Source: Parasponia andersonii (Eukaryota > Streptophyta > Magnoliopsida > Rosales > Cannabaceae). Taken from it: a DNA stretch of 64,000 bases. The DNA is taken from assembly GCA_002914805.1 (NCBI GenBank), contig JXTB01000872.1:1542-65541 (forward strand), in the 5' to 3' direction. Below, piece after piece: positions 38,301-56,983 of the stretch. Each line of letters opens with the position of its first letter. The stretch's first letter is position 1. A model generated the notes under the pieces. It saw only the letters and a list, made by a program, of their open reading frames with translations. It was not told the DNA's origin and ran no database searches. Position numbers and translations under genes: made by a program.

Positions 38301-39438
38301 CCCAGAAACTGAGAGGATTGGTCAGCCTCCTGAGCCATTACGAGTGATGGATTCAAAGATTTCTGAGATTTTAGGAAGATTGAGAAGGCACTTTTCATCC
38401 ATTCCCGATTTTAGACATATGGCAGGGCTTAAAGTTAGAATATCCTGTAGTTTGAGGTTTGAATCTGAGCCTTTTAACCGTATATGTGGAGTTGATTCCC
38501 CTGCTGGTGGTTTGGATGCAATAGATACCCTTCCTGCTATGTATGCAACTGTCCTCAAATTTTCTTCCTCTGCAGCATATGGGTCTATTCCATCATATCA
38601 CATACCATTTCTTCTTGGTGAACCTCCAACAAATGCCAACGTTTCTGGTCAAGAAGTTTCGTTAGACATTGTTCCTTTAGAAAATGGTTCTAGAGAAGAC
38701 AAAAGGTTAAGAGCTCCTGTAACGATTGAATTGGAACCACAGGAACCAACGCCTGGCCTGGTTGATGTTTCTATCGAAACAAATGCAGGAAATGGTCAGA
38801 TTGTTCGTGGTCAGCTTCACAGTATCGCTGTAGGAATAGAAGACATGTTTCTCAAGGCTATTGTACCGCCTGATGTCGAGGAAGATGCAATACCTGGTTA
38901 TTACTCGGACTTGTTCAATGCACTTTGGGAAGCATGTGGTGCTTCTTGCAATACCGGAAGGGAGACCTTTCCATTGAAGGGTGGCAAAGGGGTTGCAGCC
39001 ATCAGCGGGACCCGATCGGTGAAGCTACTCGAAATCCCTGCCCCATCTCTCGTTCAGTCTGTGGAGCGGTACCTAGCGCCATTTGTCGTGAGTGTAATAG
39101 GTGAACAGCTAGTCACTCTTGTAAAGGATGGGGGAATCATCAGGGACGTCATCTGGGAGGATGTGGCTTCCCCTGATGATATTGACCCGGTGGCTGATTT
39201 TGAGAGAGGCCCCCTTCATCTTACATACTTTGATGATGCAGGTGAAAGGGAGGGCATTGTCAACATCAGTAAAAGAAACTTGGGTAGCTTCCTGGTTTTG
39301 ATATTTCTTCCACCAAGGTTCCATCTCCTCTTCCAAATGGAAGTAAGCGATTTTTTGACTTTGGTGCGAATTCGAACTGATCACTGGCCTTGCTTAGCTT
39401 ATATTGATGATTATTTGGAAGCCTTAATTTTGGCATAG
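35386..39438 (+). CDS. AP5B1: AP-5 complex subunit beta-1-like protein
   Basis: Beta subunit of the AP-5 adaptor, which in animals acts at late endosomes/lysosomes in retrieval of cargo. The plant orthologue is less studied. Coding exons: 35386-36885, 37407-37846 and 37965-39438, with GT/AG junctions, total 3414 bp and 1137 aa. The start MADKPPLPPLKPLSAQEWESL is like the plant family. An N-terminal helical solenoid (LLDQALSCLLRRDFALKLS.., LVELLLTVVNRPNH, CLLSEIAGHLWSLCQNERTH) covers exon 1. Exon 3 carries a 60-aa linker and an ear-like beta-rich C-terminus (LKVRISCSLRFESEPFNRICG onward). A Gly run (near residue 85-90) is the only low-complexity insert. Plant AP-5 beta proteins are about this long. 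The gene lies tail to tail with ELF6. Confidence 0.85.
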
Positions 39439-39550
39439 GATGTAGTTTTCTTTCTTCTTCCCCGTACTTTTGCATTGAGGTCTTAGGCATTTTGTGTAAT
39501 ATTCTTTCAATATTTGTTTCATAAAGAGCAGGGTCATTTTTGGTACCCAA

Positions 39551-39556
39551 AATAAA
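39551..39556 (+). terminator. AATAAA polyadenylation signal of the AP-5 beta gene
   Basis: A canonical AATAAA 113 bp after the stop, in a T-rich 3' flank. It is the only perfect copy close behind the gene. Confidence 0.5.
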
Positions 39557-40733
39557 CTTGTGTACATACCTCTGCGATGAAAGTCCCTTGTATTATTTCT
39601 TGTGGGAATTTAAAAATGAGAATTTGTTTTCCTTCGTTCTTGTTATTTTGGATGGTACTACTGTGGCTCACTCTTCATGAGTCCCTCGTCACAAATAAGT
39701 TGTTATTTTTTCTCGGACTTATTTTAAGTCTACATAAGTCGAATAACAATCTCAAATGAGAGAACATTTTATTAGCTTGATTATAGTCCAGCATAACTCA
39801 AATAACAATCATCAATCAATTTCTTTGGCGTTAATGCTTCTTAATGATGATTTGAGCCGCAATTGCTTTAAAAGAAGGCCTTTTGTATNATCTAGGTGGG
39901 GTCAGAACTTTGGATATAAAATGTATACATCGTATTCTAATCGTGTTACCGTAATCTCCCTGAACAAACAGAATTTCCACCGTTTCTCATGTGCATTGTT
40001 TTGTCACATTCTACTAAGATGCCTATATCGATCACTATTCTTCTGGTGCAATTAATGAAAAGTAATTGGGAGCTTTTGTGGTGATACAACTTTATACTAA
40101 TTCTTCTTTCTCAACGTCAAATTAAACCAGAGTCAAAATCCAATCATATTCCAGTACTAAGACATTCTTTTCGTACCTTAGAGAGTGTTTCCTAATCATA
40201 TTAGCAGTGAAACAAAACAATTAAATAACTTCAACTTCCCATTAGGCAACAAAAGACAAAATATGCCATCAATATCTTTGCTCACTCGCTCCTACCCAAA
40301 AAAAGAGAACCATTTACAGTCAACCAGTAGTTCCAACAAACTAGTAACATCAATGACTTTCTCCATTTGCACCCGAGAACGAGAACAACCTAAACATCTA
40401 GCTAGAACTTCAGAAGGTACCACAACTCAAGGCTTGCTTCCAAGCCCCGAATATACAACCGATGTGGCTATGCCAGAAGGTTATACACTTTCAGAATGCT
40501 CATATCAAAAACTATCAAGGGTAATCCACCTAAAAAAGCCTTTTCGATTATGGATGCATTGAAATAAATGGGGAATGTCATCTACAAAAAGTAAAATCTG
40601 TCACTAACCTAAATCTGATCAAGAAGAATAGGAAGAGTACACAAGATACTGTGGGACTCAGGCCTCCAGTCACCCCATTTCCTTTTAACATATGTTACAG
40701 AACCAGCCCGATCAGAAAAAGTCCTCAGAATAG
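39557..40733. other. Convergent intergenic region, AP-5 beta / ELF6
   Basis: About 1.2 kb of AT-rich DNA between the two stops. It should contain both 3' UTRs. A single N lies at 39889, marking another contig join or ambiguous base. The frames at 39756-40055 and 40185-40562 show no family resemblance and are taken as chance. Confidence 0.6.
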
Positions 40734-47412
<6,679 letters not shown>

Positions 47413-47689
47413 TCACCACCAGAAAAATTCAAATCCACGACATAACTCTGGTTAAAGATACAAAACTAGTGTCGCTCAATCCAACAACATTGTCCAATTG
47501 AATTCAAATCCCAATCATGAGACAAATATAGCAATCTACTCCAAAACCCTAAATTAAAAATTACGCGTGATGCTTCAAAATGAGGGTTTGCACTGGTTTT
47601 TGCACCCAATAAAAATGAAAATTAAGAGAGAAAATGAAATATAATGCGAAAAAATTGAGCTAAAGAACCTGTAACTCCAAGAGACTGTG

Positions 47690-47780
47690 GATGATTAGGC
47701 CTTCAAAATCAAAAGCACCACCGAGGGGAGAGAGAGAGAGAGAGAGAGACAGAGAGAGAGAGGGAGAGGGGTTTTTGTCT
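47690..47780 (-). repeat. GA microsatellite in the ELF6 leader
   Basis: 47728-47766 is a nearly pure (GA)n run on the plus strand, (TC)n on the transcribed strand. A donor-like GAGTTACAG|GTTCTTTAG at about 47671 suggests a 5' UTR intron between this leader exon and the ATG at 47412. TC/GA tracts in plant leaders are common sites for GAGA-binding (BBR/BPC) factors. That use here is inference. Confidence 0.6.
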
Positions 47781-49668
47781 AGGCTTTGAGTGACATTCTT
47801 AACCTGCGCAAGATAAAGCTTCTTTAGCAGAATTTTTCTAACGTACGCCGATGAGATAGGGTGCGCACTCGGGTCCTTGTTTCTGGACCGTCTGATCTGT
47901 GTTTCGCGATCTGATTTACAAATCTGAGATCAATCGGTTGGGGCGCATTTTACACCGAATAATAGGCGCATGTTAGCCTCTTTAAAGTGGTAGAAAGGGA
48001 CGTCTACGGTGTATACATTTCTACCATCAAAACGGTGTTTATCCAGTTACGAATTACCACATGCAAAACCAGCAACGCGAGCGACAGAGAGGCGATATTT
48101 AGTGGGCCCCACGAGATTTTGCCGACTCATTTTACACGTGGCACTTTGCTAGTGGTTATTTGTCGATGGCCGCTGCAGCTGCTGCTGATGTGACACATGG
48201 TGGGATCCACATCCACGGTCCTCCTGTTATTTGTTGGATATTTTTGGAAGTAATGGTCTGATTATTGATTAAACCTTGGGGTTTTTTTTATTTTTATTTT
48301 TTATTTTAGCAAAAGAAAAATACCCATAAAAATTTTTCATTTTATCAAATAAAATCTTGAATATTTTTAATTCTAGCAAAATTTTGAATTTTTGATTATA
48401 TCGAATAAAATCTTGAAATTTTAAAATCCAATCAAATTAAATCTAAACAGATATTAAATCGACGAATATATATGATTAAGATATGATTTTATTTTTTAAT
48501 CTATACTTATGAATTATTTTTTTAAAATTAATTCTAACTAAAACGGTCAATATTTTTACATAATTTTTGCTTAATTGAGGTGTTTGTCAATGAAAATAAT
48601 ATCTCATAGTCGCGCATGAATCGTGTTAGTGTACATTAAAAAAAAAAATAGGTCATTTGACTTATTTCATAAATTAGTTTAATTTGATTTGATAATTCAA
48701 ATATTTTATTTAATATAATTAAAAATTTAATTTTTTTTTGCTAAAATTAAACAAAGACAAGGTTTTTTTTTTTATATATCAAAAATCTAGGATTTTTTTT
48801 AATTTAAAAAACTCAAGTTTGTTTTTACAATAACCCTTTTCTTTTTGAGAACGAAGGAAATGACGGAACCACCTTGGGCCTGGGCCCCTCCCTCTACTTT
48901 TTAAAATTTGTATTTTTGCCCTATATTTATTAAAATGTTCAATTATATCTTTTATTTGTTCTCTTAAATTTTGAATATTTAAAATTTATCCACATATCTC
49001 ATAAAAAAAAATTAATTATGCCCCTCAACCTCTTTGAATTTAATGATTTTTAAACTTTGCTTATATTATATTAGATACTTAATTTTTCTCACACTTTTAT
49101 GAATAGTTTTTTATTAGACCTCATCTTAAAAAGTCCTTTAGTCATATAAATGTTGGTCTATATTGACCATATGCATTTCAAAAATATATTTTTAGATTGT
49201 CCTAAATTATATTATTCAATTACATGTTCATTTGAAGAAATTGAATAAAAAAGAATATAAAGAGCAAAAGAAAGGGGTGAAAAATATATTTTTAGATTGT
49301 CCAAAATTACATTACTCAATTACATGTTTATTTGAAGAAATTGAATAAAAAAGAATATAAAGAGCAAAAGGAAGGGGTGAAAAAAAAAACTAAATTTATC
49401 ATTAGATTTTACTCCCGAAAATTTTTTCTGATCCCGTCGATGAAGGTCAAATTTTTCTAGACAAAAAATTATGTGATTTTAGTTTTGTGTAAACCTCATC
49501 TGGATTAATGTCATTTTCAGTTTCGAGAAAGTGAATGAGCATTATTTTCTAAACTGGAAAAAAAAAAAAAAATACCAACAAAAAAGTAAGGCTATCATCA
49601 AAATTTTCGATAATTATATATTATGAGTGAAACTGTAGGTTTGCAACACATTACAATATTTTTTTATA
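47781..49668. other. ELF6 upstream region and spacer
   Basis: 47781-48240 is GC-richer and probably holds the ELF6 promoter. It is followed by very AT-rich sequence (48270-49660). A TGGGCCTGGGCCC palindrome-like stretch lies at about 48877-48890. No gene was seen; the frame at 47987-48193 is considered chance. Confidence 0.5.
49181..49380. repeat. Tandem duplication, period 100 bp
   Basis: Copies 49181-49280 and 49281-49380, both starting AAAATATATTTTTAGATTG, with about six differences. Non-coding. Confidence 0.85.
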
Positions 49669-49673
49669 TAAAC

Positions 49674-50285
49674 TGTTGTGCGGTCTAAAATCCTATGCCA
49701 AGTCGCATGTGTAAGAATATGTGCGACCTTCACCGCATAGAATATGTGCGACCTCCACTACATAGGGATTGTGTGCGACCTCCTCCGAATAGGTTATGTG
49801 CGACCCGAAAGAAAAGGAAATTAGTCTTTACTTCGTTAAACGGGTAACCTACAAGGAAAGGGAAACAAAAGTCTCTCTTTCAAGTTCGACCAGTTACCCG
49901 ATTTAAGTGATTACCCAATTATGTTATTACTCAAATTGCATTACCCGATTATAGTTACCTATTTTTATAATTAGGAACATTGAGTTATCCTCATCTATAT
50001 AAAGGGAGCTCAAGGTTTCGGGATGGGGGAGATCTTGAAAAAAATCCATAAGAGGCAAAAGAATTCTTAAGAGTATTTTCTTCTTTTCAAACAACACATT
50101 GTAATTTTGAGTTCTTGTAATTCTCCAGAATATAGTGAAAAACAGTGGAAGTAAGTTCATCTTTTTCGGGGCTGAACCACTATAAAATCTTTGCCTCCTT
50201 ATTTGCTTTGATTAATAATCTAATTCATACAAGCCACATCTCTTAATTTTTTCTAAATTTATTGTTGACAAAACCTCCATCAACA
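49674..50285 (+). repeat. 5' LTR (612 bp)
   Basis: TGTTGTGCGG..CCATCAACA. The U3 start carries spaced copies of a (A/T)GTGCGACCT motif (49719-49806), one fewer than in the 3' LTR. A TATATAAAG at about 49998-50006, in the same place in both LTRs, is a plausible TATA box. Confidence 0.92.
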
Positions 50286-50344
50286 ATTGGCGCTAGAAGG
50301 AGGGCTATTCCGGCTAAATAGTGTCAAATTTCAATTTTTTAATA

Positions 50345-52090
50345 ATGGCAAATACTAGAAACACTACCAGAGTCATCGGAACTAGCCAAAACCAACCTCA
50401 AAACACTGCAGCTACACAAGCAGACCCTGTTCAGGATCAGCCTATTATGACCGCAACAGAGAACCTTTCCCAGAGACACGATCGCATGGAGGAGACACTG
50501 GTGAACCTTCATCAAGTCATTAACCAGATCAATGACATCCTACGACGACTTGCTGAAGGGAATATTGTGACCCCACCACAACACGAATATCCCAAAGAAC
50601 ATCATGCTCAATTACCTGAGAAAGGAATACAGATCCTAGAGACAAGAAGACGCGGCCAGCCAAGAACCCAACAAGAGCATCATGAAGATCGCATCTCTAA
50701 AGGAAAAGGCAAGGTCACAAACTTGCCTCCAGAATCTGGTATGGAGAGTTCAAGTACAAACTGTAATCGTGTACAACTTTCTTATAAATCCACTAATAGT
50801 CAAGATCGCTTGAGTAGTGAATGAAGACGACCATCGAGAAGCGTCTTCGAAAGAATCAGCAGAGAGTTGAGACAAGATCCTACAGACCTAAGACAGTATT
50901 TGGAGCGACGACGTAGTCATGATCGATCCGTATCGCATCATAACGATCAAAGTCGGTCTCGTCGCACTATTTCACTGGATTCCTCTCACAGATCGCAGAA
51001 GACTCTACCTGACCAACCCGCCATGCATCAGGATAACGATCAAAGGCCGCCCTTGCCACCAGCGAGAGATAATGCTTTCCCTCTGAACGTCGATGTTCAC
51101 AATTTAAGGATCGCTTTAGATGCACTTGCTGGTTGGGACGATGAGCTCGTTGATGGGTATCATCAATCGCCATTCAGCGAGGAAGTTCGAACTGCAGCCC
51201 TACCTACTGGATTCAGACTTCCCACTATTAACACTTTTGATAGGAAAACTAATCCACAGGACCATATGGATCACTTCAGTGACTTAATGGAACTCCATCA
51301 TGTCAATGATCATGCACGTTGCAGATGTTTCGCTATAACTCTCTCGGGAGCAGCAAAGAAGTGGTTCTGAGGACTCAAATCTAGCTCGATTCTGTCCTGG
51401 CAATAACTTCAGACGGCGTTCTTGAGACAGTTTTAAGCTGCAAAGAATTTCACTGTTCCACTTGTTAGCTTGTCTGCAATCCGACAAGGTCCAGAGGAGA
51501 CTCTACGATCTTATCTCAATCGATTCATCTCAGAGTTAGCAAAGGTTAACAACCCACCTGAGGGAAGAGTTCTAACTCTCATGATGGCTGGGGTGCGACT
51601 AGAAACTAAACTCTGGGAGGAATTACTTGAGTGAGAATGTAGAACTCTTGAAGACTTCTACCGAAGGGTTGGTCGACATCTGAGGTTAGAATCTTCGTTC
51701 GAGAATCTTCAAAAGACTAAGAAAGAAGGAAGGAAAGATGCAACTAAAGACGCGGTCATTACCAACAATAACGGTAATAAGAAAAACAAAAGGAATAATG
51801 AATAGCCGAAGGAGAATCAACCTAGACCCAAAAGGTAGGAGATTTCAAGAGCTCCCATGTGGTTCAATAATCACACTGAATTAAATGTGCCCATAGGTCA
51901 TATCTATGTGGTCACAAACCAGAAGGAGCGATTCCGTCAACCGGAACCGATGAAGCGGGACAGGACAAAGCGCAACCCCAACAAGTTGTAGATATCACAA
52001 TGATATTGGGCATGATACCAATAATTGCTTTGCCCTGAAGGACGAAATTGAAAGGCTGATTAGAGAGGGGTGACTGCGGCAGTACACTAG
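50345..52090 (+). pseudogene. gag of the Tat-lineage element, with stops
   Basis: It starts MANTRNTT at 50345. An N-terminal Q/T-rich region is followed by an Arg-rich linker and a retrotransposon gag domain (MDHFSDLMELHH, LSGAAKKWF at 51340-51367). A zinc-knuckle-like C-x-YHNDIGHDTNNC lies near 51985-52030. In-frame stops TGA at 50822-50824 and 51368-51370 and TAA just downstream (about 51407) interrupt it, and frame changes follow to 52090. The frame reads through each stop with continuing homology, so these are point lesions. The protein would be the structural capsid of the element. Confidence 0.8.
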
Positions 52091-52352
52091 GCATAACGAC
52101 GAAAGGTGAGAAGAAGACTAACACCGACCTCCAGAAATTTAGCGCGAGGTGCGAACTATTTTCGGAGGACCGCACGTTGGGGGAGATTCCAAGAGAGCAC
52201 AGGATAGGTATACGCGAAAAGCTCGACAGTAGCCATTAACTAACGTCATGTATCTTGAGCAGCGACCACGCAAGCTTCAACGAGTAACGGATATGGACAT
52301 TAACTTCATAGAATAGGACGCAAGGGAGGTCCATTATCCGCATAATGACGCA

Positions 52353-55300
52353 TTGGTCATAAAAATTAACTGTGGAAGTACACAGTCGTGGCGAGTATTG
52401 GTTGATAACGGGAGTGCTGTGGACATCCTGTACTTCGACGCCTTTAAGAAGATGGGGTTGAATGAGAGCGACTTGAAGCCTACCGCCAGTCCATTCTATG
52501 GTTTCACTGGTGACAGCCTGATACCTATGAGCATGATTGAATTGATGGTCAGCGTTGGGACCTATCCTAGGGTTTCAACGATAATGACCCAATTTTTGGT
52601 AGTAGATTGCCCCTCTGCTTTCAATACTGTGCTGGAAAGACCGACACTGAGGGAAATTCGAGCCGTCACCTCGATCTACCATCTCACTATGAAGTTCCTG
52701 ACCCAACACGGGGTAGGCGAGATGCGAGGAAATCAATATGATGCGAGGACTTGTTATAACAACTCGCTAAAACTCGCAGCAAAGGATGCGACGTCCCACA
52801 CAATGATAGTCCACCTGCCAGAGAAAGCGTCAGTTGAGGCAGCGGGCAAAGTGTCAGTCAAGGCAACAAGCAAAGCGTCAGTCGTGGCAGCAGGCAAAGC
52901 ATTAGTCGATGCAGCGAGCAAAGCGTCGGTCGTGGCAGCGGGCAAAGCGTCAGTCGAGGCAGCGAGCGAAGCTCCAGTCGGGTCATCAGATAAAGCGTCA
53001 GTCGAACTGTCAGTGAAAGCGTCAATCGAAATGACCAGCGAAGACTTTGATCCTCGAGAAATAGACGAAGAGGTTAGAACTGGACCCATTGAAGATCTGG
53101 AGGATTTATCATTCGACATGTCTTCCAGGACTTTAAAGATTGGAACGGAGGTTCAAGGACCTGTGCTAGCTTCATTGGTTACTTTTCTGAAGTCTAATTT
53201 GGATGTCTTCATATGGCAACATTTGGACATAGTAGGGATTGATTCAAGGATCATATCCCACCATCTTAACATAGATCCGACAAAGAAGCCTGTACGGCAG
53301 AAAAGAAGGGCTATGAATCCAGAATGCTACATCGCGTTAAAAGAAGAGGTGGAGAAGCCGCTCGAAATTGGGTTCATAAGAGAGTCTTTTTATTGCAAAC
53401 CCGGTTTTGGTGAAAAAACCCAATGGGAAGTGGAGAACGTGTATCGATTTCACCGATCTCAACAAAGTATGTCCGAAGGACAGATTCCCTCTTCCGAGGA
53501 TCGACCAGCTTGTAGATGTGACGTTGGGGCATGAACTTTTAAGTTTCATGGACGCATATTCAGGATATAATCAAATCCCCATGTACGAGCTAGATGAGGA
53601 ATATACCTCGTTCATCACTGATCGAGGGTTATACTGTTATAAAAAGAAGCCCTTCGGACTTATCAATGCAGGAGCGACCTACTAACGTCTTGTCAATATG
53701 ATGTTTGCAAAACAAATTGGCAAGACAGTGGAGGTATACGTCGATGACATGCTGATGAAGTCAGAGAAAGCCGAAGATCATATCAAGCACCTTGGTGAGA
53801 TGTTCAAAATCCTCCGGAGATACCAGATGAAGCTGAATCCCCAGAAGTGTGCATTCGAACTAGGATCTGGAAAATTTCTGGGTTTTATGGACAATCAGCG
53901 AGGAATCGAAGCAAATCCTCAGAAGATACAAGCGTTGATTGATATGCAATCTCCTCGTAAATCCAAGGATGTGCAAAGCCTAGCAGGAAGAGTAGTTGCA
54001 CTGAGTCAGTTTGTATCCAGATCAACCGATAAATGCCAACCTTGTTTTGAGGTATTAAAAGGATCAAAGAGGTTCGAGTGAACGGAAAAATGCGAGCAGG
54101 TATTCCAAGAGTTGAAAAAGCACTTGGGTTCTCCTCCACTCTTGTCGAAGCCAAATCTGGGAGAAGAATTATGCTTATATCTCGCTGTTTCTAAGTATGC
54201 GATGAGTACTGCATTAATTCGCGAGGAGGGAAATATTCAGCGACCTGTGTATTATGTAAGTAAAAGATTACTTGATGCTGAAACCAGATATCCGGAGATA
54301 GAAAAATTGGCGCTGGCGCTTGTCATTGCATCAAGAAAGCTTCGACCTTACTTCTATGCTCACTTCATCAGGGTTTTCACGAATTTCCCGTTGAAACAGG
54401 TCTTACAGAAACCTGAGGCATCAGGACGACTGCTTAAGTGGGCTGTTGAATTGAGTCAATTTGACATTAATTTTCAACCTCGCACTGCCATAAAGGGTCA
54501 GGCCATCGCAGAGTTTATTATAGAATTTACATACGATGTCAATCTTCCCACGGGAGTACTCGAAAAACCCGCTTCAGATACATCAAGGTTGTGGAAACTT
54601 TATGTTGATGGGTCATCGAATGAAAATGGAGCAGATGCGGGCATAGTTTTAATCAGTCCTGAAGGGCACAACATTCATTGTGCACTTCATTTCAAATTCC
54701 CAGCGTCGAATAATGAGACCGAGTATAAAGCACTGATAGCTGGGCTAAAGCTCTTACAGGAAATAAAGGTCGAAATAATTGAAGTGTATAGCGACTCCCA
54801 GCTGGTCGTTTGTCAGGTTAAGGGCGACTATCAAGCGAGAGGAGGGAGAGTGATGGCTTATTTGGAGAAGGTGAAGCAATTGTTCTTAACATTCGCCGCT
54901 TATAACATTCAGCTTCTTTCTCGCATTGAAAATACCTGGGCAGATGCACTTGCTAAGCTCGCTTCGACGAAAGATGCAGAGTTGTTGAAGGTAGTACCTA
55001 TTGAATTTCTTATATCACTAAGCATCGAGGTCGAATCCCAGGTAGTTATGCCAGTTGACGAAAAACCATCATGGATAGATCCCATAATGCGATATATATA
55101 AAATGGCGATCTTCCTGAGAACAAGGACGATGCAAGGCGACTCCGCATAAAAGTCGCCCGCTATATCATCCAGGATGAGAAGCTTTATCGAAGGAGTTTT
55201 AGTTCGCCATTATTATTGTGCGTCAATGATGAAAAAGTACGCTATATTATGAGGAAAATTCACAAAGGAATATGTGGAAATCATTTTGGGGGGCAAGCAC

Positions 55301-56308
55301 TTGCAAACAAGATTCTTCCACAAGAGTACTTTTGGCCAACTATGAAGAAGGATACATTGGAATTTGCTAGGAAGTGTGATAAATGTCAACGATTTGCGAC
55401 TATTCTTAGAAAACCACATGTTCGTTTAACTTCAATGAATAGTCTATGGCCATTTGCTGTTTGGGGAATTGATATTATCGGGATGCTTCCATTGGCACGA
55501 GGAGGTTTGAAGTATGCAGTGGTCGCAGTCGATTATTTTACAAAATGGATAGAAGCTGAGGCCTTAAGCACCATTTCTGCAAAGAAGATGATAGATTTTG
55601 TTTACAAATCTATAATCTGTCGTTATGGTGTACCGTATACTATAATTTCTGATAATGGGAAACAATTCAACTGTGATGAGTTCCGTGACTTCTGCGACAA
55701 CTTGGGCATCAAGAAGAGTTTCTCTGCTGTTGTTCATCCTCAAGCCAATGGGCAGGTCAAAGCGATAAACAAAATACTCAAACAAGAATATAAAGACAAA
55801 GCTGGAGGAGCATGTAGGAGCTTGGCCAGAAGTACTTCTAGAAGTTTTAGGGGCTTATCGCACCACACAATGAACCACTACTGGAGAGAGTCCATTCTCT
55901 TTGGCTTATAGATATGAAGGGATGATCCCAGTTGAAATTGGTGCGGGCTCTCTACGGAGATCTATTTATGAACAAAATCAGAATGATATATTACTGAGAA
56001 TTGAACTCGATCTTTTAGAAGAACGACGTGAACAATCTCAACTTCGAATTGCATTATACCAATAACGCACTGCTCGAAATTATAACTCTAAAGTCAGAAG
56101 TAGGCATTTTGAAATTGGAGATCTCGTCCTTCGAAGAGTTCTACCTAATAATAAGGAACATGGCGCTGGGGTATTTGGGTCTTCCTGGGAAGGGCCTTAT
56201 GTTATTGATAATGTCATTCGACCTGGGACATACAACCTAGCTCGCATCGGTGGACAAAAGATCGAGCATGCTTGGAATGCAGAACAACATCGTTGTTATT
56301 ATCAATAA
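52353..56308 (+). pseudogene. pol of the Tat-lineage element: PR, RT, RNase H, archaeal RNase H, integrase
   Basis: The protease active site DNGS is at 52404-52415. An RT segment starts near 53200, with YVDD at 53737-53748. RNase H follows RT directly (YVSKRLLDAETRYPEIEK at about 54256). The second RNase H opens LYVDGSSNENG (Asp at 54607) with ASNNETEYKAL and YSDSQLV. Integrase has a GNH..KCDKC zinc region, WGIDIIG and ISDNGKQF Asp motifs, and a GPYVI module at about 56190, ending near 56308. Lesions: a frameshift near 53400, TAA at 53683-53685, a frame break near 54080, a short stop at about 55102, a frameshift near 55900, and Lys (55759-55761) where integrases have the catalytic Glu. Confidence 0.85.
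52824..53039 (+). repeat. 24-bp coding minisatellite between PR and RT
   Basis: Nine 24-bp units of the type AAAGCGTCAGTCGTGGCAGC, in frame, encoding K-A-S-V-x-A-A-(G/S). The repeat lies in the linker after protease and before RT, where Tat elements have a variable spacer. Confidence 0.85.
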
Positions 56309-56983
56309 ATCTTCATGTTATCTTCAACGGCCTATTGTATCTTCTTTATTAATATTTGTCAATAATATTTCTTCGGCTATTACTTCAACTCGTTTCTGTT
56401 CATCTTTTTATAGTTTTATGGCAGTTTTCGAACACCATAAAACTCGGAGGGTAGTGGGATCAGAATGTTATCTCCTATTTGTTTCCTAAGGGACTATGCA
56501 AACGTCCATTTAGAGGAGATGGGGTTTTAGATCGTCGAAGTATCTGAATCTCCTTCAAATCCGAGGATTTTCCCCTCGCTTCATGCCTCAACATGTCGTA
56601 TTACGCAATTTCCCTCCTCGAACAAAAAAGTAACTAAGCCAAACGTTCATTGTTCGAAGTGATATATTGCTATATTTTATTTTGACATGGAACTTTTGAA
56701 ACATAGTTGAGTTTGCATCACTCGCATTGACTATTTTCTTAAGCGACCTAACCTATCCTAATGCTTAAAACTTGTTTAAAGTTAGTCAGATTCAAATCGC
56801 TAAAAGCGTACTGATCAATCACTTAGTGATTGACTACTTAGTTAAAATTATTGTTGTGTTTTCATTATTTTGCAGGAGCATCTGACAGGAAAAAATAATA
56901 ATATTTATTAAAAGAAATCACCCATACATGCACAGAATGGAAGGGGGACCAAGCCTGCATTGTTCTAAAAAAAAAAACAAGTG
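56309..56983 (+). other. Non-coding part of the 3' region of the Tat-lineage element
   Basis: It follows the pol stop. AT-rich, with no ORF matching a family. The antisense ORF region begins after 56960. Confidence 0.5.

Noticed and set aside
39756..40562. Plus-strand frames of 99 and 125 codons between AP-5 beta and ELF6
   Set aside because: One spans an N. Neither has a recognisable motif, and the region is probably the two 3' UTRs and spacer.
47987..48193. 68-codon frame upstream of ELF6
   Set aside because: Short, no domain, in a probable promoter region.
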